Position numbers and translations under genes: made by a program
The notes under the pieces: model-generated
The model's database searches: none
What the model was told of the DNA's origin: nothing
Seen by the model: the letters and a program-made list of their open reading frames with translations, nothing else
In this document: piece by piece, positions 55,176 to 64,000 of the stretch
How positions within the stretch are numbered: position 1 is the stretch's first letter
Layout: each line of letters begins with the position of its first letter
Assembly (NCBI GenBank): GCA_018665815.1
Contig: JABJBP010000009.1
Coordinates: 1 to 64,000, forward strand
Source of the DNA: Rhodospirillaceae bacterium
Lineage (GTDB): Bacteria; Pseudomonadota; Alphaproteobacteria; Rhodospirillales; Casp-alpha2
Length of the DNA: 64,000 nucleotides
Direction of reading: 5' to 3'

Positions 55176-56797
55176 GCCGGCTTTTGGAAATCACCGATCT
55201 CGCAACATCGTTTGGCCATGGCCCGGGCGAAGTCAAAGCCGTGCGTGGCATATCGCTGCATATCGAGCGCGGCGAGACGGTGGCGCTGGTCGGCGAATCG
55301 GGATCGGGGAAATCCGTCAGCGCACTTTCGGTCATGCGTCTGCTGCCTTATCCGCTGGCGCACCATCCGGGCGGCTCCATCAAGTTTCACGGCGAAGAAC
55401 TGATGGGCACGCCCGACACCCGCATGCGGGCTTTGCGCGGCAACGACATCGCGATGATTTTCCAAGAACCGCTGTCGAGCCTCAACCCGCTGCATTCCAT
55501 TGAGAAACAAATTGCCGAAGTGCTGTTGTTGCATAAATCGATGACACCCGTGCAAGCCCGCGCGCGGGTCATTAAACTTCTGACCCTGGTCGGGCTGGCC
55601 AGTGCCACGGAACGCTTGAGCGCTTTGCCGCACGAGTTTTCCGGCGGCCAGCAGCAGCGCGTGATGATCGCCATGGCCCTGGCCAATGATCCCGAATTGC
55701 TGATCGCCGATGAACCGACGACGGCCTTGGACGTCACCGTCCAGGCGCAAGTGCTGAAGCTGATGAAGGAAATTCAAACCAAGCTCGGCATGGCGATGAT
55801 GTTCATTACCCACGATCTGGGCATCGTGCGATCCATCGCCGATCGGGTGTGCGTCATGAACGACGGGGTGATTGTTGAACAAGGTGACGTTGAGCAGGTC
55901 TTCGAGCGCCCGGCTCATGATTATACCAAACATCTTTTGGCGGCTGAGCCCAAGGGCACGCCGGACCCGGCACCTGCTGATGCGCCCGATGTCATGCGTG
56001 GCGAGGACATCAAGGTCTGGTTCCCCATTAAAAAAGGCGTCCTCAGGCGCACCATCGGGTACGTAAAGGCCGTCGACGGCATTTCCGTTGCCGTCCGCCA
56101 GGGCCATACGCTCGGCGTCGTCGGCGAATCAGGGTCAGGCAAATCGACATTGGGCCGCGCGCTGTTGCGCCTGGAGCGCTCGGAAGGCGGCATCAATTTT
56201 CATGGCACCGATATCCAGGGCCTGCAGTTCAAGGAACTGCGTCCGCTTCGGCGCGAGATGCAGATCGTCTTCCAAGACCCTTATGGGTCACTCAGCCCGC
56301 GCCTGTCGGTCGGGCAAATCGTCGAGGAAGGATTGCTGGTCCATGGTCTTGGCGGCACCTACGATGAGCGCCGCCACTTGATCGGCGAGGCGCTCACCGA
56401 GGTTGATCTCGACCCGGCCATGCAGGACCGTTATCCGCATGAATTTTCCGGCGGCCAGCGCCAGCGTATCGCCATCGCCCGGGCACTCGTCTTAAAGCCC
56501 AAGTTTATCGTTTTGGATGAGCCGACCTCGGCGCTCGACATGTCCGTGCAGGCCCAAATCGTTGAACTGTTACGCGGCCTTCAAACCAAGCACGACCTCG
56601 CCTATATGTTCATATCGCACGACCTGAAAGTTGTTCGCGCCGTCAGCCACGACATCATCGTTATGAAAGACGGCAAAATCGTCGAGGCCGGCCCGGCCTC
56701 TCAAATCATCGACAATCCCCAGCAACCCTATACCCAAGCCCTCATGGCCGCCGCCTTCAAGATGGAAGCCGACGAGAGCGGGGTAGTGAGCACCTAA
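55172..56797 (+). CDS. yejF: peptide ABC transporter ATPase YejF (fused)
   Basis: The 541-residue protein fuses two ATPase domains. Walker A motifs are GESGSGKSV and GESGSGKST, signatures are FSGGQQQRVMIAMAL and FSGGQRQRIAIARAL, and Walker B are LLIADEPTTALD and IVLDEPTSALD. This is the usual fusion in yej systems and powers peptide uptake. It ends three bases before the ghrA-like gene, which is probably in the same transcript. Confidence 0.96.
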   Translation: MSRLLEITDLATSFGHGPGEVKAVRGISLHIERGETVALVGESGSGKSVSALSVMRLLPYPLAHHPGGSIKFHGEELMGTPDTRMRALRGNDIAMIFQEPLSSLNPLHSIEKQIAEVLLLHKSMTPVQARARVIKLLTLVGLASATERLSALPHEFSGGQQQRVMIAMALANDPELLIADEPTTALDVTVQAQVLKLMKEIQTKLGMAMMFITHDLGIVRSIADRVCVMNDGVIVEQGDVEQVFERPAHDYTKHLLAAEPKGTPDPAPADAPDVMRGEDIKVWFPIKKGVLRRTIGYVKAVDGISVAVRQGHTLGVVGESGSGKSTLGRALLRLERSEGGINFHGTDIQGLQFKELRPLRREMQIVFQDPYGSLSPRLSVGQIVEEGLLVHGLGGTYDERRHLIGEALTEVDLDPAMQDRYPHEFSGGQRQRIAIARALVLKPKFIVLDEPTSALDMSVQAQIVELLRGLQTKHDLAYMFISHDLKVVRAVSHDIIVMKDGKIVEAGPASQIIDNPQQPYTQALMAAAFKMEADESGVVST

Positions 56798-56800
56798 ATC

Positions 56801-57739
56801 ATGAAACTCGTGTTCATCTCAAAATCCGACAAGAAAGCGGCTTGGCGAGACTCGCTTCAAGCTCAATTGCCCGATCTGGAATTCCTGATCTGGCCTGACG
56901 AGATCAGCGATGCGGACAAGGCGTCCATTGATTACGCCCTGGTTTGGCGTCCGCCGACCGGCGTGTTGAAGACATTTCCAAACCTGAAGGCAATCTTGAG
57001 CCTAGGCGCCGGGGTCGATGGCGTGTTGGTCGACCCGGAATTACCGACCCATATCCCCGTTTGCCGACTGGTTGACCGCTGCCTGACGCAGGGCATGACC
57101 GAGTACGTGCTTTACCACGTGATCCGCCAGCACCGGCGCTTCGGCGATTATGAGAAAATGACGGCGGCCGGCGAATGGGACGTGTTCACCCAGGAAGACG
57201 CGCGCCGGCGTGGCGTGGGGATCCTGGGCCTGGGCGAATTGGGCCGGGACGCGGCGGAAAAGCTTGTCGCGTTGGATTACGATGTCGCCAGTTGGTCCCG
57301 CTCACCGAAAGACGTCGCCGGCGTGACTAGCTTTCACGGCGCCGACGGGTTGGACGGTTTCCTGGCCCGGACGCAAATTCTGATCTGTCTGTTGCCATTG
57401 ACCGATGAAACACAAGGCATCATCAACGCTGAGCACCTCGCGAAACTGCCGAAGGGCGCCTATGTGATCAACTGCGCGCGCGGCGCGCACGTCGTCGATG
57501 ACGACCTGTTGGCGGCGCTCGATAGCGGCCATATCGCCGGCGCCACGTTGGACGTGTTCAACGAAGAACCCCTGCCCAAGGATCACGCCTATTGGACCCA
57601 CCCCAAGGTCATCATGACACCCCATGCCGCCAGCCTGACAGTGCCGCACTCGGCGGCGGAATACGTTGCAGAAAATATCCGCCTGATTGAGGCCGGCGAG
57701 ACGCCGATGAACATCGTCGATCTGACAACCGGGTACTAG
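56801..57739 (+). CDS. ghrA: glyoxylate/hydroxypyruvate reductase A
   Basis: The 312-residue D-2-hydroxyacid dehydrogenase has an NAD(P)-binding GLGELGRDAAEKL, substrate-side LSLGAGVDGVL, the catalytic Arg in CARGAHV, Glu in NEEPLPKDH and His in TPHAASLT. It reduces glyoxylate or hydroxypyruvate using NADPH. The next gene (M20 peptidase) starts two bases later. Confidence 0.93.
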   Translation: MKLVFISKSDKKAAWRDSLQAQLPDLEFLIWPDEISDADKASIDYALVWRPPTGVLKTFPNLKAILSLGAGVDGVLVDPELPTHIPVCRLVDRCLTQGMTEYVLYHVIRQHRRFGDYEKMTAAGEWDVFTQEDARRRGVGILGLGELGRDAAEKLVALDYDVASWSRSPKDVAGVTSFHGADGLDGFLARTQILICLLPLTDETQGIINAEHLAKLPKGAYVINCARGAHVVDDDLLAALDSGHIAGATLDVFNEEPLPKDHAYWTHPKVIMTPHAASLTVPHSAAEYVAENIRLIEAGETPMNIVDLTTGY

Positions 57740-57741
57740 GC

Positions 57742-58491
57742 GTGACCGCCTGGCGACTGGATGAGGCCGAATGCGCTGAACTGGTTGAGCTGTTGGTGGG
57801 CTTGGTCGCCAGCCCCAGTCCCGACCCGCCCGGCAATGAGGCCGCCGTCGCCGGATTTCTGATCGGTTGGCTGGAAGAACGTGGCTTTGACGTCACCCGC
57901 GATGAGTTTGCGCCGGACCGGATCAATGTCCTGGCGCGGCTAAAAGGCGACGGCTCAAAACCCGCCCTGATTTTCTCGGCCCATATGGACACCCTGCCAA
58001 TCGGCGACGGCGATTGGGGTCATCCTGCGTTCGGCGCCGAGATCGAAGACGGCAAACTTTACGGGCGCGGCGCCACGGACATGAAATCCGGCCTGGCCGC
58101 CATGGCGGCGGCGGCGCTGAAACTGCGCCGCGCCGATGTCGCCCTCGCCGGCGACCTGATCCTCGCGTTCTCGGCGGGCGAAAGCTCAAACCTTTTGGGG
58201 GCCGAACGCATGGTTGAAGCCGGCAACTTGAAAGGCGCCGGGGCGCTTTTAGTCAGCGAGCCGACGTCCTTGGGCCTAGTGACCGCCGAGGCTGGTGCCT
58301 TGTGGCTACGGGTAGTTGCCTCCGGTCGCCCAGGCCACGCGTCGGCGGGCACCGCCGATAACGCAATCCTCAAACTGATGGATTTCCTGGCCGACGTTCG
58401 CACCAACCCGTTCGCCGACAAACCAATCCGTTACTCGGCACAGCCACCCTGGCCATCAACACCATTTCAGGCGGCACGGCGGTCAATCTGA
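57742..58491 (+). CDS. M20 metallopeptidase / deacylase, N-terminal part (frameshifted)
   Basis: The 249-residue frame starts at GTG and holds the catalytic N-terminus of an ArgE/DapE-type M20 enzyme: FSAHMDTLPIGDGDWGHPAF, GRGATDMKSGLAAM and FSAGESSNLLGAE. After NPFAD it goes out of frame: the last residues (KPIRYSAQPPWPSTPF...) are noise. One extra A in the AAA run at 58420-58422 would continue as FADKTNPLLGTATLAINTI. Substrate unknown; acetylornithine or N-acyl amino acids are the usual ones. Confidence 0.7.
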   Translation: MTAWRLDEAECAELVELLVGLVASPSPDPPGNEAAVAGFLIGWLEERGFDVTRDEFAPDRINVLARLKGDGSKPALIFSAHMDTLPIGDGDWGHPAFGAEIEDGKLYGRGATDMKSGLAAMAAAALKLRRADVALAGDLILAFSAGESSNLLGAERMVEAGNLKGAGALLVSEPTSLGLVTAEAGALWLRVVASGRPGHASAGTADNAILKLMDFLADVRTNPFADKPIRYSAQPPWPSTPFQAARRSI

Positions 58492-58556
58492 CCGCCGACC
58501 GCGCCGAAGCCACACTGGATATCCGAACCATACCCGGCCTGACGACTGCCGATGTC

Positions 58557-58889
58557 TTGGCCCGGCTTCGCGCCATCGCCGGCGAGGCGATCGTTATCGA
58601 CGTCATGGACGAAAAACCACCGGTGGTCACCGATCCCACCGATCCCTTTGCCGAGACCTGTCTGGATGCCGTCCAAGCTGTCCGAGGCGTGCGCCCGAAA
58701 CCCGGTGGTGTCAGTTATTTTTCCGATTCCGCCGCCTTCGTACCGGCCCTCAATATACCCCGGGTCATCATCGGCCCCGGCCAAATCGGCACAAGCGGCC
58801 AGCGCGATGAGTGGGTGGCGTTGGATGATTTGGCGACCGCCGCCGAAATTTTTGCGGAAATTGCGGTGCGTATGCTTGGCGCTGATTGA
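58557..58889 (+). CDS. M20 metallopeptidase / deacylase, C-terminal fragment
   Basis: This frame continues the gene above. The conserved stretch begins upstream of the called start, around 58434, with LLGTATLAINTISGGTAVN, LDIRTIPGLTTADVLARLRA, and ends with SYFSDSAAFVPALNIPRVI and a QIGTSGQRDEWV motif. That last Glu-x-Val region carries a metal ligand in the family. Joined with the upstream frame it would give about 382 residues, a typical length. Confidence 0.6.
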   Translation: MARLRAIAGEAIVIDVMDEKPPVVTDPTDPFAETCLDAVQAVRGVRPKPGGVSYFSDSAAFVPALNIPRVIIGPGQIGTSGQRDEWVALDDLATAAEIFAEIAVRMLGAD

Positions 58890-59052
58890 ACGAGCCGATC
58901 ACGCGATTATTGTGTCGGTCCTCACAGAAAGTGAGAAATTTATCATCGACCGTGAGAATCGCCCGGACTTGATCGCAATCCGGACCACTATTTCGGATTA
59001 TAATCTCGGCAATTTTTGAGCCATCGTGGACTTCAGCCATCGTTTGCGAAGC

Positions 59053-59274
59053 TTAGGGATTGGATTGGGCAGTTTTGACTACAGCAAAGTATAAACAAGC
59101 GCCCATAACCAACCACGCCAACATAGCTGGCAATTCGCCCCAGGCTTGGTAAGCGTAATAACCTAGTCCTCCGAACGATACGCCAAATAATATCAGCCGT
59201 GTCCGATTTCCCATCATCCACGCGACGGCGAGGGCAATCAAAATTCCCGCGATTATGGCTACTGGGCTAATCAT
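59053..59274 (-). CDS. small membrane protein
   Basis: The 73-residue protein has two or three hydrophobic segments (VAIIAGILIALAVAWMM, LILFGVSFGGLGYYAY, MLAWLVMGACLYFAVV) separated by short polar loops. I recognise no family. It lies alone, convergent with the broken M20 gene. The reading frame and composition look coding, but the call rests only on that. Confidence 0.45.
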   Translation of the reverse strand: MISPVAIIAGILIALAVAWMMGNRTRLILFGVSFGGLGYYAYQAWGELPAMLAWLVMGACLYFAVVKTAQSNP

Positions 59275-59423
59275 GGCGATATTCTACGTCAAATTTTGAT
59301 TAAAGTTCTCACATTTAAACAAACGATTACAACTTACGTGTCCGGAAATGGCTATTCCCGGAATCTAACTTACAGCCCAAATTGTGACCGCTATCAGGCG
59401 TGAACCGGACATCACCCCCCACC

Positions 59424-59458
59424 GTCATGCCCGGGCTTGACCCGGGTATCCACGTCTT
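59424..59458 (+). repeat. left 35-bp inverted repeat flanking the GIY-YIG gene
   Basis: The sequence GTCATGCCCGGGCTTGACCC and its continuation to 59458 is repeated as an exact reverse complement at 59782-59816. The repeat contains an internal self-pairing CCCGGG-CTTGA-CCCGGG. The sequence can be read as the dispersed alphaproteobacterial MPGLDPGIHV element. The GIY-YIG stop codon overlaps its last bases. Confidence 0.9.
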
Positions 59459-59744
59459 ATGTCAGCCGGTCACTGAGATCGTCCCAGTTTGGGTTCGTTC
59501 TGTGGATCAGTTTCACTTTCCAGGTGCGCGACCAATGTTTGATGTTTTTCTCGCGCTGGATGGCCGATTGAATGTCGTCATGGGCTTCAGCAAAGACCAA
59601 CCGTTTCAATCCATGTTTCCGAGTAAAACCGTCGGTCACGCCTTCTTGATGCTCCCGTACCCGTCGCGCGAGGTTATTTGTTACGCCGACGTAAAGCGTC
59701 CCATCCGGACGGTTCGTCATAATGTATACCCAAGCGCCTGACAT
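59457..59744 (-). CDS. GIY-YIG domain endonuclease
   Basis: Starting at ATG 59744 gives 95 residues: a single GIY-YIG domain with WVYIMTNRPDGTLYVGVTNN (GIY and YIG-like positions), the catalytic Arg in LARRVREHQ and the Glu in IQREKNIKHW. This is the UvrC-type nuclease fold used in small nucleases and homing enzymes. A GGGGG site precedes the start. The gene is bracketed by exact 35-bp inverted repeats and its stop codon overlaps one repeat. That suggests it belongs to a self-contained repeat-associated unit. It has no partner gene. Confidence 0.85.
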   Translation of the reverse strand: MSGAWVYIMTNRPDGTLYVGVTNNLARRVREHQEGVTDGFTRKHGLKRLVFAEAHDDIQSAIQREKNIKHWSRTWKVKLIHRTNPNWDDLSDRLT

Positions 59745-59781
59745 ACCCCCATAGTAGATTAACGCGTTCTCGCTCGCCACA

Positions 59782-59816
59782 AAGACGTGGATACCCGGGT
59801 CAAGCCCGGGCATGAC
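59782..59816 (-). repeat. right 35-bp inverted repeat flanking the GIY-YIG gene
   Basis: Exact reverse complement of 59424-59458. Flanking bases also pair nearly (CCCCAC on the left against a similar GTGGGG on the right), so the full arms are about 40 bases. The unit from repeat to repeat is 393 bp and holds only the GIY-YIG gene. Confidence 0.9.
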
Positions 59817-59880
59817 GAGTGGGGTTGAGCAATCCAGTATTGGCTGATCTCTGCTGAAAACCCACAATTCGTCGGCTGAT

Positions 59881-60687
59881 CTAGCCGATCACGCCGTAGG
59901 AAATCGCCAGTAGCACGCCGCCCAGCAGCACCCGGTAAATGCCGAAAATCGTAAACGTCGCGCGGCGTAACCAGGCCATCATCAGCGCGATGGCGACAAG
60001 TGCGGTGGCCATGGCAAGGCCGGCGGCGACAAAGGCATCGGACGTGAGTTGCGCGTTGCCCGATTGCCAAAGCTCATAGCCCTTGAGCACACCGGCGCCG
60101 GCAATCGCCGGAATACCCAGCAACATGGCAAAGCGCGCCGCGTCCTGGCGTTCCATGCCCATCATCCGGCCCGCCGTCATGCAAATCCCGGATCGGCTGG
60201 TACCTGGAATGAGCGCCAGCGCTTGGACGATCCCGATGATCAAGGCATCGCCGATGCGTAAATGTTCGATACGCCGGAGCGTCATGCCGATTTGGTCGGC
60301 GATCATCAACAAAATTCCAAAGCCCAGCGTCGTCCAGCCGATGACCGTCAGTCCACGAAAACCACCAGGCATGTAATGATTGAGGGCAAAGCCCGCCGCG
60401 ATCACCGGGATGGTGCCGATCACCAACAGGCCCGCCAATCGCGCACCCGGGTCACTTCGGCCGCGCATCATGTGACCGAGCCCCGTACACATGTTGAAAA
60501 CATCGCGCCATAGATAGAGCAGCACCGCGCCCAGCGTGCCGACATGCACGGCCACATCCATTAATTGCCCCTGATCGGGCATATCCATGAACAGCGGCAC
60601 CAACACCAAATGCCCCGACGAACTGATCGGCAGGAATTCAGTAACGCCCTGGACAACCGCCAGAACCGCTAGATGTAGGATATCCAA
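59881..60687 (-). CDS. uppP: undecaprenyl-diphosphatase (UppP/BacA)
   Basis: This inner-membrane phosphatase recycles undecaprenyl diphosphate for peptidoglycan and other surface polymers. The family motifs are VTEFLPISSSGHL and LIPGTSRSGICMTAGRM. I place the start at a TTG (60687) that has an AGGGGAG site eight bases upstream, giving 268 residues as in other UppPs. The frame extends upstream to 60762, but without conserved sequence. Eight or so membrane segments are present. Confidence 0.94.
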   Translation of the reverse strand: MDILHLAVLAVVQGVTEFLPISSSGHLVLVPLFMDMPDQGQLMDVAVHVGTLGAVLLYLWRDVFNMCTGLGHMMRGRSDPGARLAGLLVIGTIPVIAAGFALNHYMPGGFRGLTVIGWTTLGFGILLMIADQIGMTLRRIEHLRIGDALIIGIVQALALIPGTSRSGICMTAGRMMGMERQDAARFAMLLGIPAIAGAGVLKGYELWQSGNAQLTSDAFVAAGLAMATALVAIALMMAWLRRATFTIFGIYRVLLGGVLLAISYGVIG

Positions 60688-60770
60688 TTTATCGACTCCC
60701 CTATATCTTGCGATCTTTATAACAATGGTTGGAGGCAATCCCAAGTCACAAGTCGATGACATGAGCGAAT

Positions 60771-60814
60771 TGGGATCATTATCTTAAGAATATGGGATCA
60801 TTATCTTAAGAATA
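60771..60814. repeat. two tandem 22-bp copies upstream of gltB
   Basis: Two perfect copies of TGGGATCATTATCTTAAGAATA lie head to tail at 60771-60792 and 60793-60814 (given here by position because they exceed the quoted-length limit when joined). The unit contains the palindrome CTTAAG. They lie in the uppP-gltB divergent region, about 87 bases before the gltB start, where regulator sites are expected. They could be an operator pair or a fortuitous duplication. Confidence 0.7.
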
Positions 60815-60900
60815 GTTGGTAGCGAAATGCATTTGATTCTGGAAAATTAGGCTAAGTCTTGATATTTAGGCGGGCTGCATTGATGGAAGGAATGCCACAA

Positions 60901-63900
60901 ATGCGTCAAAACGATTGGCCATCACCGGTCGGTTTGCCCGAAAAACAGGGCCTCTACGACCCCGAGAACGAGCACGACAACTGCGGGATCGGCTTCATTG
61001 CCAATTTCAAGAACCGCAAAAGTCATGACATCGTCTGTCAGGGTCTGCAGATTTTGCTCAACCTCGACCACCGTGGTGCCATCGGCGCCGACCCGTTGGC
61101 CGGAGACGGTTCGGGCATTCTCATTCAGTTGCCGCACCGATTGTTCAGCGAAGAATGCGAGAAGCTTGGCTTTACCCTGCCCGAACCCGGCGACTACGCC
61201 GTCGGCATGGTTTTCCTGCCGCAAGGCGCTGACCACGTAAAAGTTTGCATCGAGGCCATCGAGCGCACCGTTCGTACTTTCGGCCAGACAGTTCTGGGTT
61301 GGCGCGAGGTGCCCGTCGATAACAACTGGCTTGGCGAAAGCGTCAAACCGATCGAGCCGGTGATCCGCCAGATCTTTGTCGGCCGTGGTGAGAACTGCGC
61401 CGATACAGACGCGTTTGAGCGCAAGCTTTTCGTCATTCGCAAACAGGCCCACCATGTGGTTTGGGATGCCGACATCGAAGACATCGGGCATTTCTACATG
61501 CCGTCATTCTCGGCCCGCACTATCACCTACAAAGGCATGATGCTGGCGCCGAACCTGGACAAATATTTTCTGGACCTGGGCGACGACCGCACCGAATCCG
61601 CACTCGCATTGGTTCACCAGCGGTTTTCTACCAACACCTTCCCGTCATGGCCGTTGGCGCAGCCCTTCCGCTATCTCTGCCACAACGGCGAGATCAACAC
61701 CGTGCGCGGCAACATCAACTGGATGATGGCCAGGCGCCATTCGATGAAATCGGATCTTTTGGGCGATGACCTGGACAAGCTTTGGCCGTTGATCGGTGAC
61801 GGGGCGTCGGATACGGCAACCTTCGATAATGCCTTGGAACTGTTGCTGGCCGGCGGCTATTCGCTGGCTCATGCGGTGATGATGATGATCCCCGAAGCCT
61901 GGGACGGTCACCCGTTGATGGATGACAAGCGCCGGGCTTTTTATGAATATCATGCCGCCGTCATGGAGCCCTGGGACGGCCCCGCCGCCATTGCCTTTAC
62001 CGACGGCAAGCAGATTGGTGCGACGCTCGACCGGAACGGCTTGCGCCCGGCGCGCTACATCGTGACCGACGATGATCTGGTTATTTTAGGCTCCGAGGTC
62101 GGCGTGCTGCCGATCCCGGAAGAAAAGATCATCAAGAAATGGCGCCTGCAGCCGGGCAAGATGCTGCTGTTGGATCTGGAAGAAGGCCGCATCGTCGACG
62201 ACGAGGAACTGAAAGATACTCTGGCTCAGGCGAAGCCCTATCAGGATTGGCTGGACGCCACACAAATCCAGATCGAAAATCTGCCCGATGAAGTGGCCGC
62301 CATGCCACCGAACCGCCAGACCCTGCTCGACCGCCAACAGGCGTTCGGCTACACCCAAGAAGACATCAAATTCTTCCTGCTGCCGATGGCCACCGATAGC
62401 CAAGAACCCATCGGCTCCATGGGCCGAGATATCCCGCCGGCGGTGATGTCGGATAAGCCGAAAATGCTGTTCGATTATTTCCATCAAAACTTCGCCCAGG
62501 TCACCAATCCACCGATTGATCCGATCCGCGAAGAATCGGTGATGTCCCTGGTGTCATTAATTGGGCCGAGACCTAATTTATTAGACTTGGAGACCGGCGG
62601 TGATCACAAGCGCTTGGAGGTTCGCCAGCCGATCCTTTCGAACGTAGATCTGGAAAAGATCAGACGCATCGAAAATCTGATCGATTCGACTTTCCGCACC
62701 TACAATCTGGATATTTGCTATGCGGCCAAGAACGGCGCCGAAGGCATGGAACCGGCGCTGAGCAATCTTTGTGTGCGGGCCAGTCGGGCCGTTGAGCAAG
62801 GCCACAATATTCTGGTGCTCTCAGACCGCGCCGTGAATGCCGACCGGGTGGGCATTCCGTCACTGTTGGCGACAGCCGCCGTCCATCATCATCTGATCCG
62901 CGAAGGTCTCCGCACCGAGGTTGGCCTTGTGGTCGAGACCGGCGATGCCAGGAAAGTTCATGATTTCTGTCTGCTGGCGGGTTATGGCGCGGAAGCCATC
63001 AACCCTTATCTGGCGTTTGATACGCTCTCGGCGCTGCGCCCAGGACTAGACAAGGGACTGGCTGAGGATCTGAGCGAAGCGGAAATCCACAAGCGCTACG
63101 TCAAGGCCATCGGCAAGGGCATGATGAAGGTCATGTCGAAGATGGGTATCTCAACGTATCAATCGTACTGCGGCGCGCAAATTTTTGATGCCGTCGGATT
63201 GGCCGACGAATTCATCGAAAAATACTTCACCAAAACCGCATCCGTCATCGAAGGCATCGGCCTGGCCGAGATTGCCGAGGAAACAGTGCTGCGCCACCGT
63301 GGTGCATTCGGCACCGATCCGGTGCTCGCCAACGCCTTGGAAGCCGGCGGCGAATATGCCTTCCGGCTGCGCGGCGAAGAACACGTCTGGAAGCCGGAAA
63401 CCGTCGGCGCGCTGCAGCACGCGGTGCGCTCGGGCAATTATCAGGGTTTCAAATCGTTCACCGCAAAGGTCAATGATCAGGATCGGAAATTGAAGAACCT
63501 GCGGGGCTTGTTCAAATTGAAGCGCGCCGGCGTGCCGATCCCCATCGAAGAGGTCGAGCCGGTCGCCGATATCGTCAAACGTTTTGCCACCGGCGCCATG
63601 TCGTTTGGCTCAATCTCATGGGAAGCGCACACTAATCTGGCGATCGCCATGAACCGCATCGGCGGCAAGTCGAATACCGGCGAAGGCGGCGAGGAGGCCG
63701 AGCGCTTCGGGGTCATGGAGAACGGCGATTCGAAACGTTCCGCCATTAAACAGGTCGCATCCGGCCGCTTCGGTGTGACGGCAGAATATCTGGTCAATGC
63801 CGATGATCTGCAAATTAAAATGGCGCAGGGTGCGAAACCCGGTGAAGGCGGCCAATTGCCTGGTCACAAGGTCGATGACTGGATTGCCCGGGTCCGCCAT

Positions 63901-64000
63901 TCAACGCCCGGCGTTGGCCTGATTTCGCCGCCGCCGCACCATGACATTTATTCCATCGAGGATTTGGCGCAACTCATCCACGATTTAAAGAACGTCAATC
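60901..64000 (+). CDS. gltB: glutamate synthase large subunit (partial, runs off the window)
   Basis: The first 1,033 codons of the large (alpha) subunit of NADPH-dependent glutamate synthase are present. A short propeptide precedes the Ntn nucleophile Cys28 in HDNCGIGF, then the class-II glutaminase domain ([28 protein letters not shown]), the central domain, and the start of the FMN domain ([13 protein letters not shown], then [10 protein letters not shown]). The enzyme makes glutamate from 2-oxoglutarate and glutamine. Upstream in-frame ATGs exist close before 60901; a GGAAGG site fits 60901. The iron-sulfur region lies beyond the window. Confidence 0.97.
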   Translation, partial: MRQNDWPSPVGLPEKQGLYDPENEHDNCGIGFIANFKNRKSHDIVCQGLQILLNLDHRGAIGADPLAGDGSGILIQLPHRLFSEECEKLGFTLPEPGDYAVGMVFLPQGADHVKVCIEAIERTVRTFGQTVLGWREVPVDNNWLGESVKPIEPVIRQIFVGRGENCADTDAFERKLFVIRKQAHHVVWDADIEDIGHFYMPSFSARTITYKGMMLAPNLDKYFLDLGDDRTESALALVHQRFSTNTFPSWPLAQPFRYLCHNGEINTVRGNINWMMARRHSMKSDLLGDDLDKLWPLIGDGASDTATFDNALELLLAGGYSLAHAVMMMIPEAWDGHPLMDDKRRAFYEYHAAVMEPWDGPAAIAFTDGKQIGATLDRNGLRPARYIVTDDDLVILGSEVGVLPIPEEKIIKKWRLQPGKMLLLDLEEGRIVDDEELKDTLAQAKPYQDWLDATQIQIENLPDEVAAMPPNRQTLLDRQQAFGYTQEDIKFFLLPMATDSQEPIGSMGRDIPPAVMSDKPKMLFDYFHQNFAQVTNPPIDPIREESVMSLVSLIGPRPNLLDLETGGDHKRLEVRQPILSNVDLEKIRRIENLIDSTFRTYNLDICYAAKNGAEGMEPALSNLCVRASRAVEQGHNILVLSDRAVNADRVGIPSLLATAAVHHHLIREGLRTEVGLVVETGDARKVHDFCLLAGYGAEAINPYLAFDTLSALRPGLDKGLAEDLSEAEIHKRYVKAIGKGMMKVMSKMGISTYQSYCGAQIFDAVGLADEFIEKYFTKTASVIEGIGLAEIAEETVLRHRGAFGTDPVLANALEAGGEYAFRLRGEEHVWKPETVGALQHAVRSGNYQGFKSFTAKVNDQDRKLKNLRGLFKLKRAGVPIPIEEVEPVADIVKRFATGAMSFGSISWEAHTNLAIAMNRIGGKSNTGEGGEEAERFGVMENGDSKRSAIKQVASGRFGVTAEYLVNADDLQIKMAQGAKPGEGGQLPGHKVDDWIARVRHSTPGVGLISPPPHHDIYSIEDLAQLIHDLKNVN

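Noticed and set aside
1-64000. CRISPR arrays, tRNA or rRNA genes, prophage or transposase genes
   Set aside because: None found by reading; no regularly spaced repeats, cloverleaf signatures or recognised mobile-element proteins other than the GIY-YIG unit.

Overview
The window looks like about 64 kb of chromosome from an alphaproteobacterium of the Rhodospirillales / Rhodospirillaceae type. The evidence is moderately high G+C, DUF2336 proteins, an alphaproteobacterial GTTC-N7-GTTC LexA box at dinB, a membrane-anchored cytochrome c next to kdsB-pheA, and the order rpmH-rnpA-yidD-yidC-engB ... argB ... dapD-dapE-truA-fmt-def. Most of the window is housekeeping. There are no rRNA or tRNA genes, CRISPR arrays, prophage or transposase genes. 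One RNA gene is visible, the small SRP RNA.

Layout. 0-9.5 kb: tail of an MBL-fold hydrolase, pantothenate genes panB-panC with a coupled unknown gene, a CcoQ-like mini-protein, gamma-glutamyltransferase, a cupin, trans-aconitate methyltransferase, an orphan histidine kinase, and a flavin oxidoreductase paired with a TVP38 membrane protein. 9.6-13.1 kb: a strong promoter drives rpmH-rnpA-yidD-yidC-engB (ribosome, RNase P, membrane insertion, ribosome assembly). 13.2-17.8 kb: a surface-sugar island with a Maf-type (DUF115) flagellin glycosyltransferase facing a GT2 / NeuB-like nonulosonate synthase / RmlD-like reductase operon; it sits between engB and argB. 18.1-30 kb: argB, a broken tandem DUF2336 gene, a GGDEF enzyme, a nucleotidase, dapD-dapE, truA, a broken unknown gene, and fmt-def. 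30-38 kb: nucleoside transporter, CurA-like reductase, a degenerate receiver protein, a TauD-like dioxygenase, an orphan Flp pilin, a DUF4139 gene frameshifted by an 8-bp triplication, and rmuC. 38-45 kb: AlkD-like protein, recR, FkbM methyltransferase and ybaB in one overlapping operon; an exonuclease, a second receiver protein, ynfA, dnaX and the SRP RNA. 45-50 kb: nudC, a 278-bp inverted-repeat element, SOS-controlled dinB, kdsB-pheA and cytochrome c. 50-58.9 kb: histidinol-phosphatase, the yejABEF peptide transporter, ghrA and a frameshifted M20 peptidase. 59-64 kb: a small membrane protein, a GIY-YIG gene bracketed by perfect 35-bp inverted repeats, uppP and the first 1,033 codons of gltB.

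The most noteworthy signals are the DUF4139 gene, which loses its frame through a third copy of an 8-bp repeat; the GIY-YIG gene inside perfect inverted repeats, which looks like a minimal mobile or repeat-propagating unit; the large palindromic element between nudC and dinB; and the Maf/NeuB island. Four genes in the window are interrupted. Three of these involve single-base indels, which could be decay or residual sequencing error; the 8-bp repeat is harder to explain as an error.
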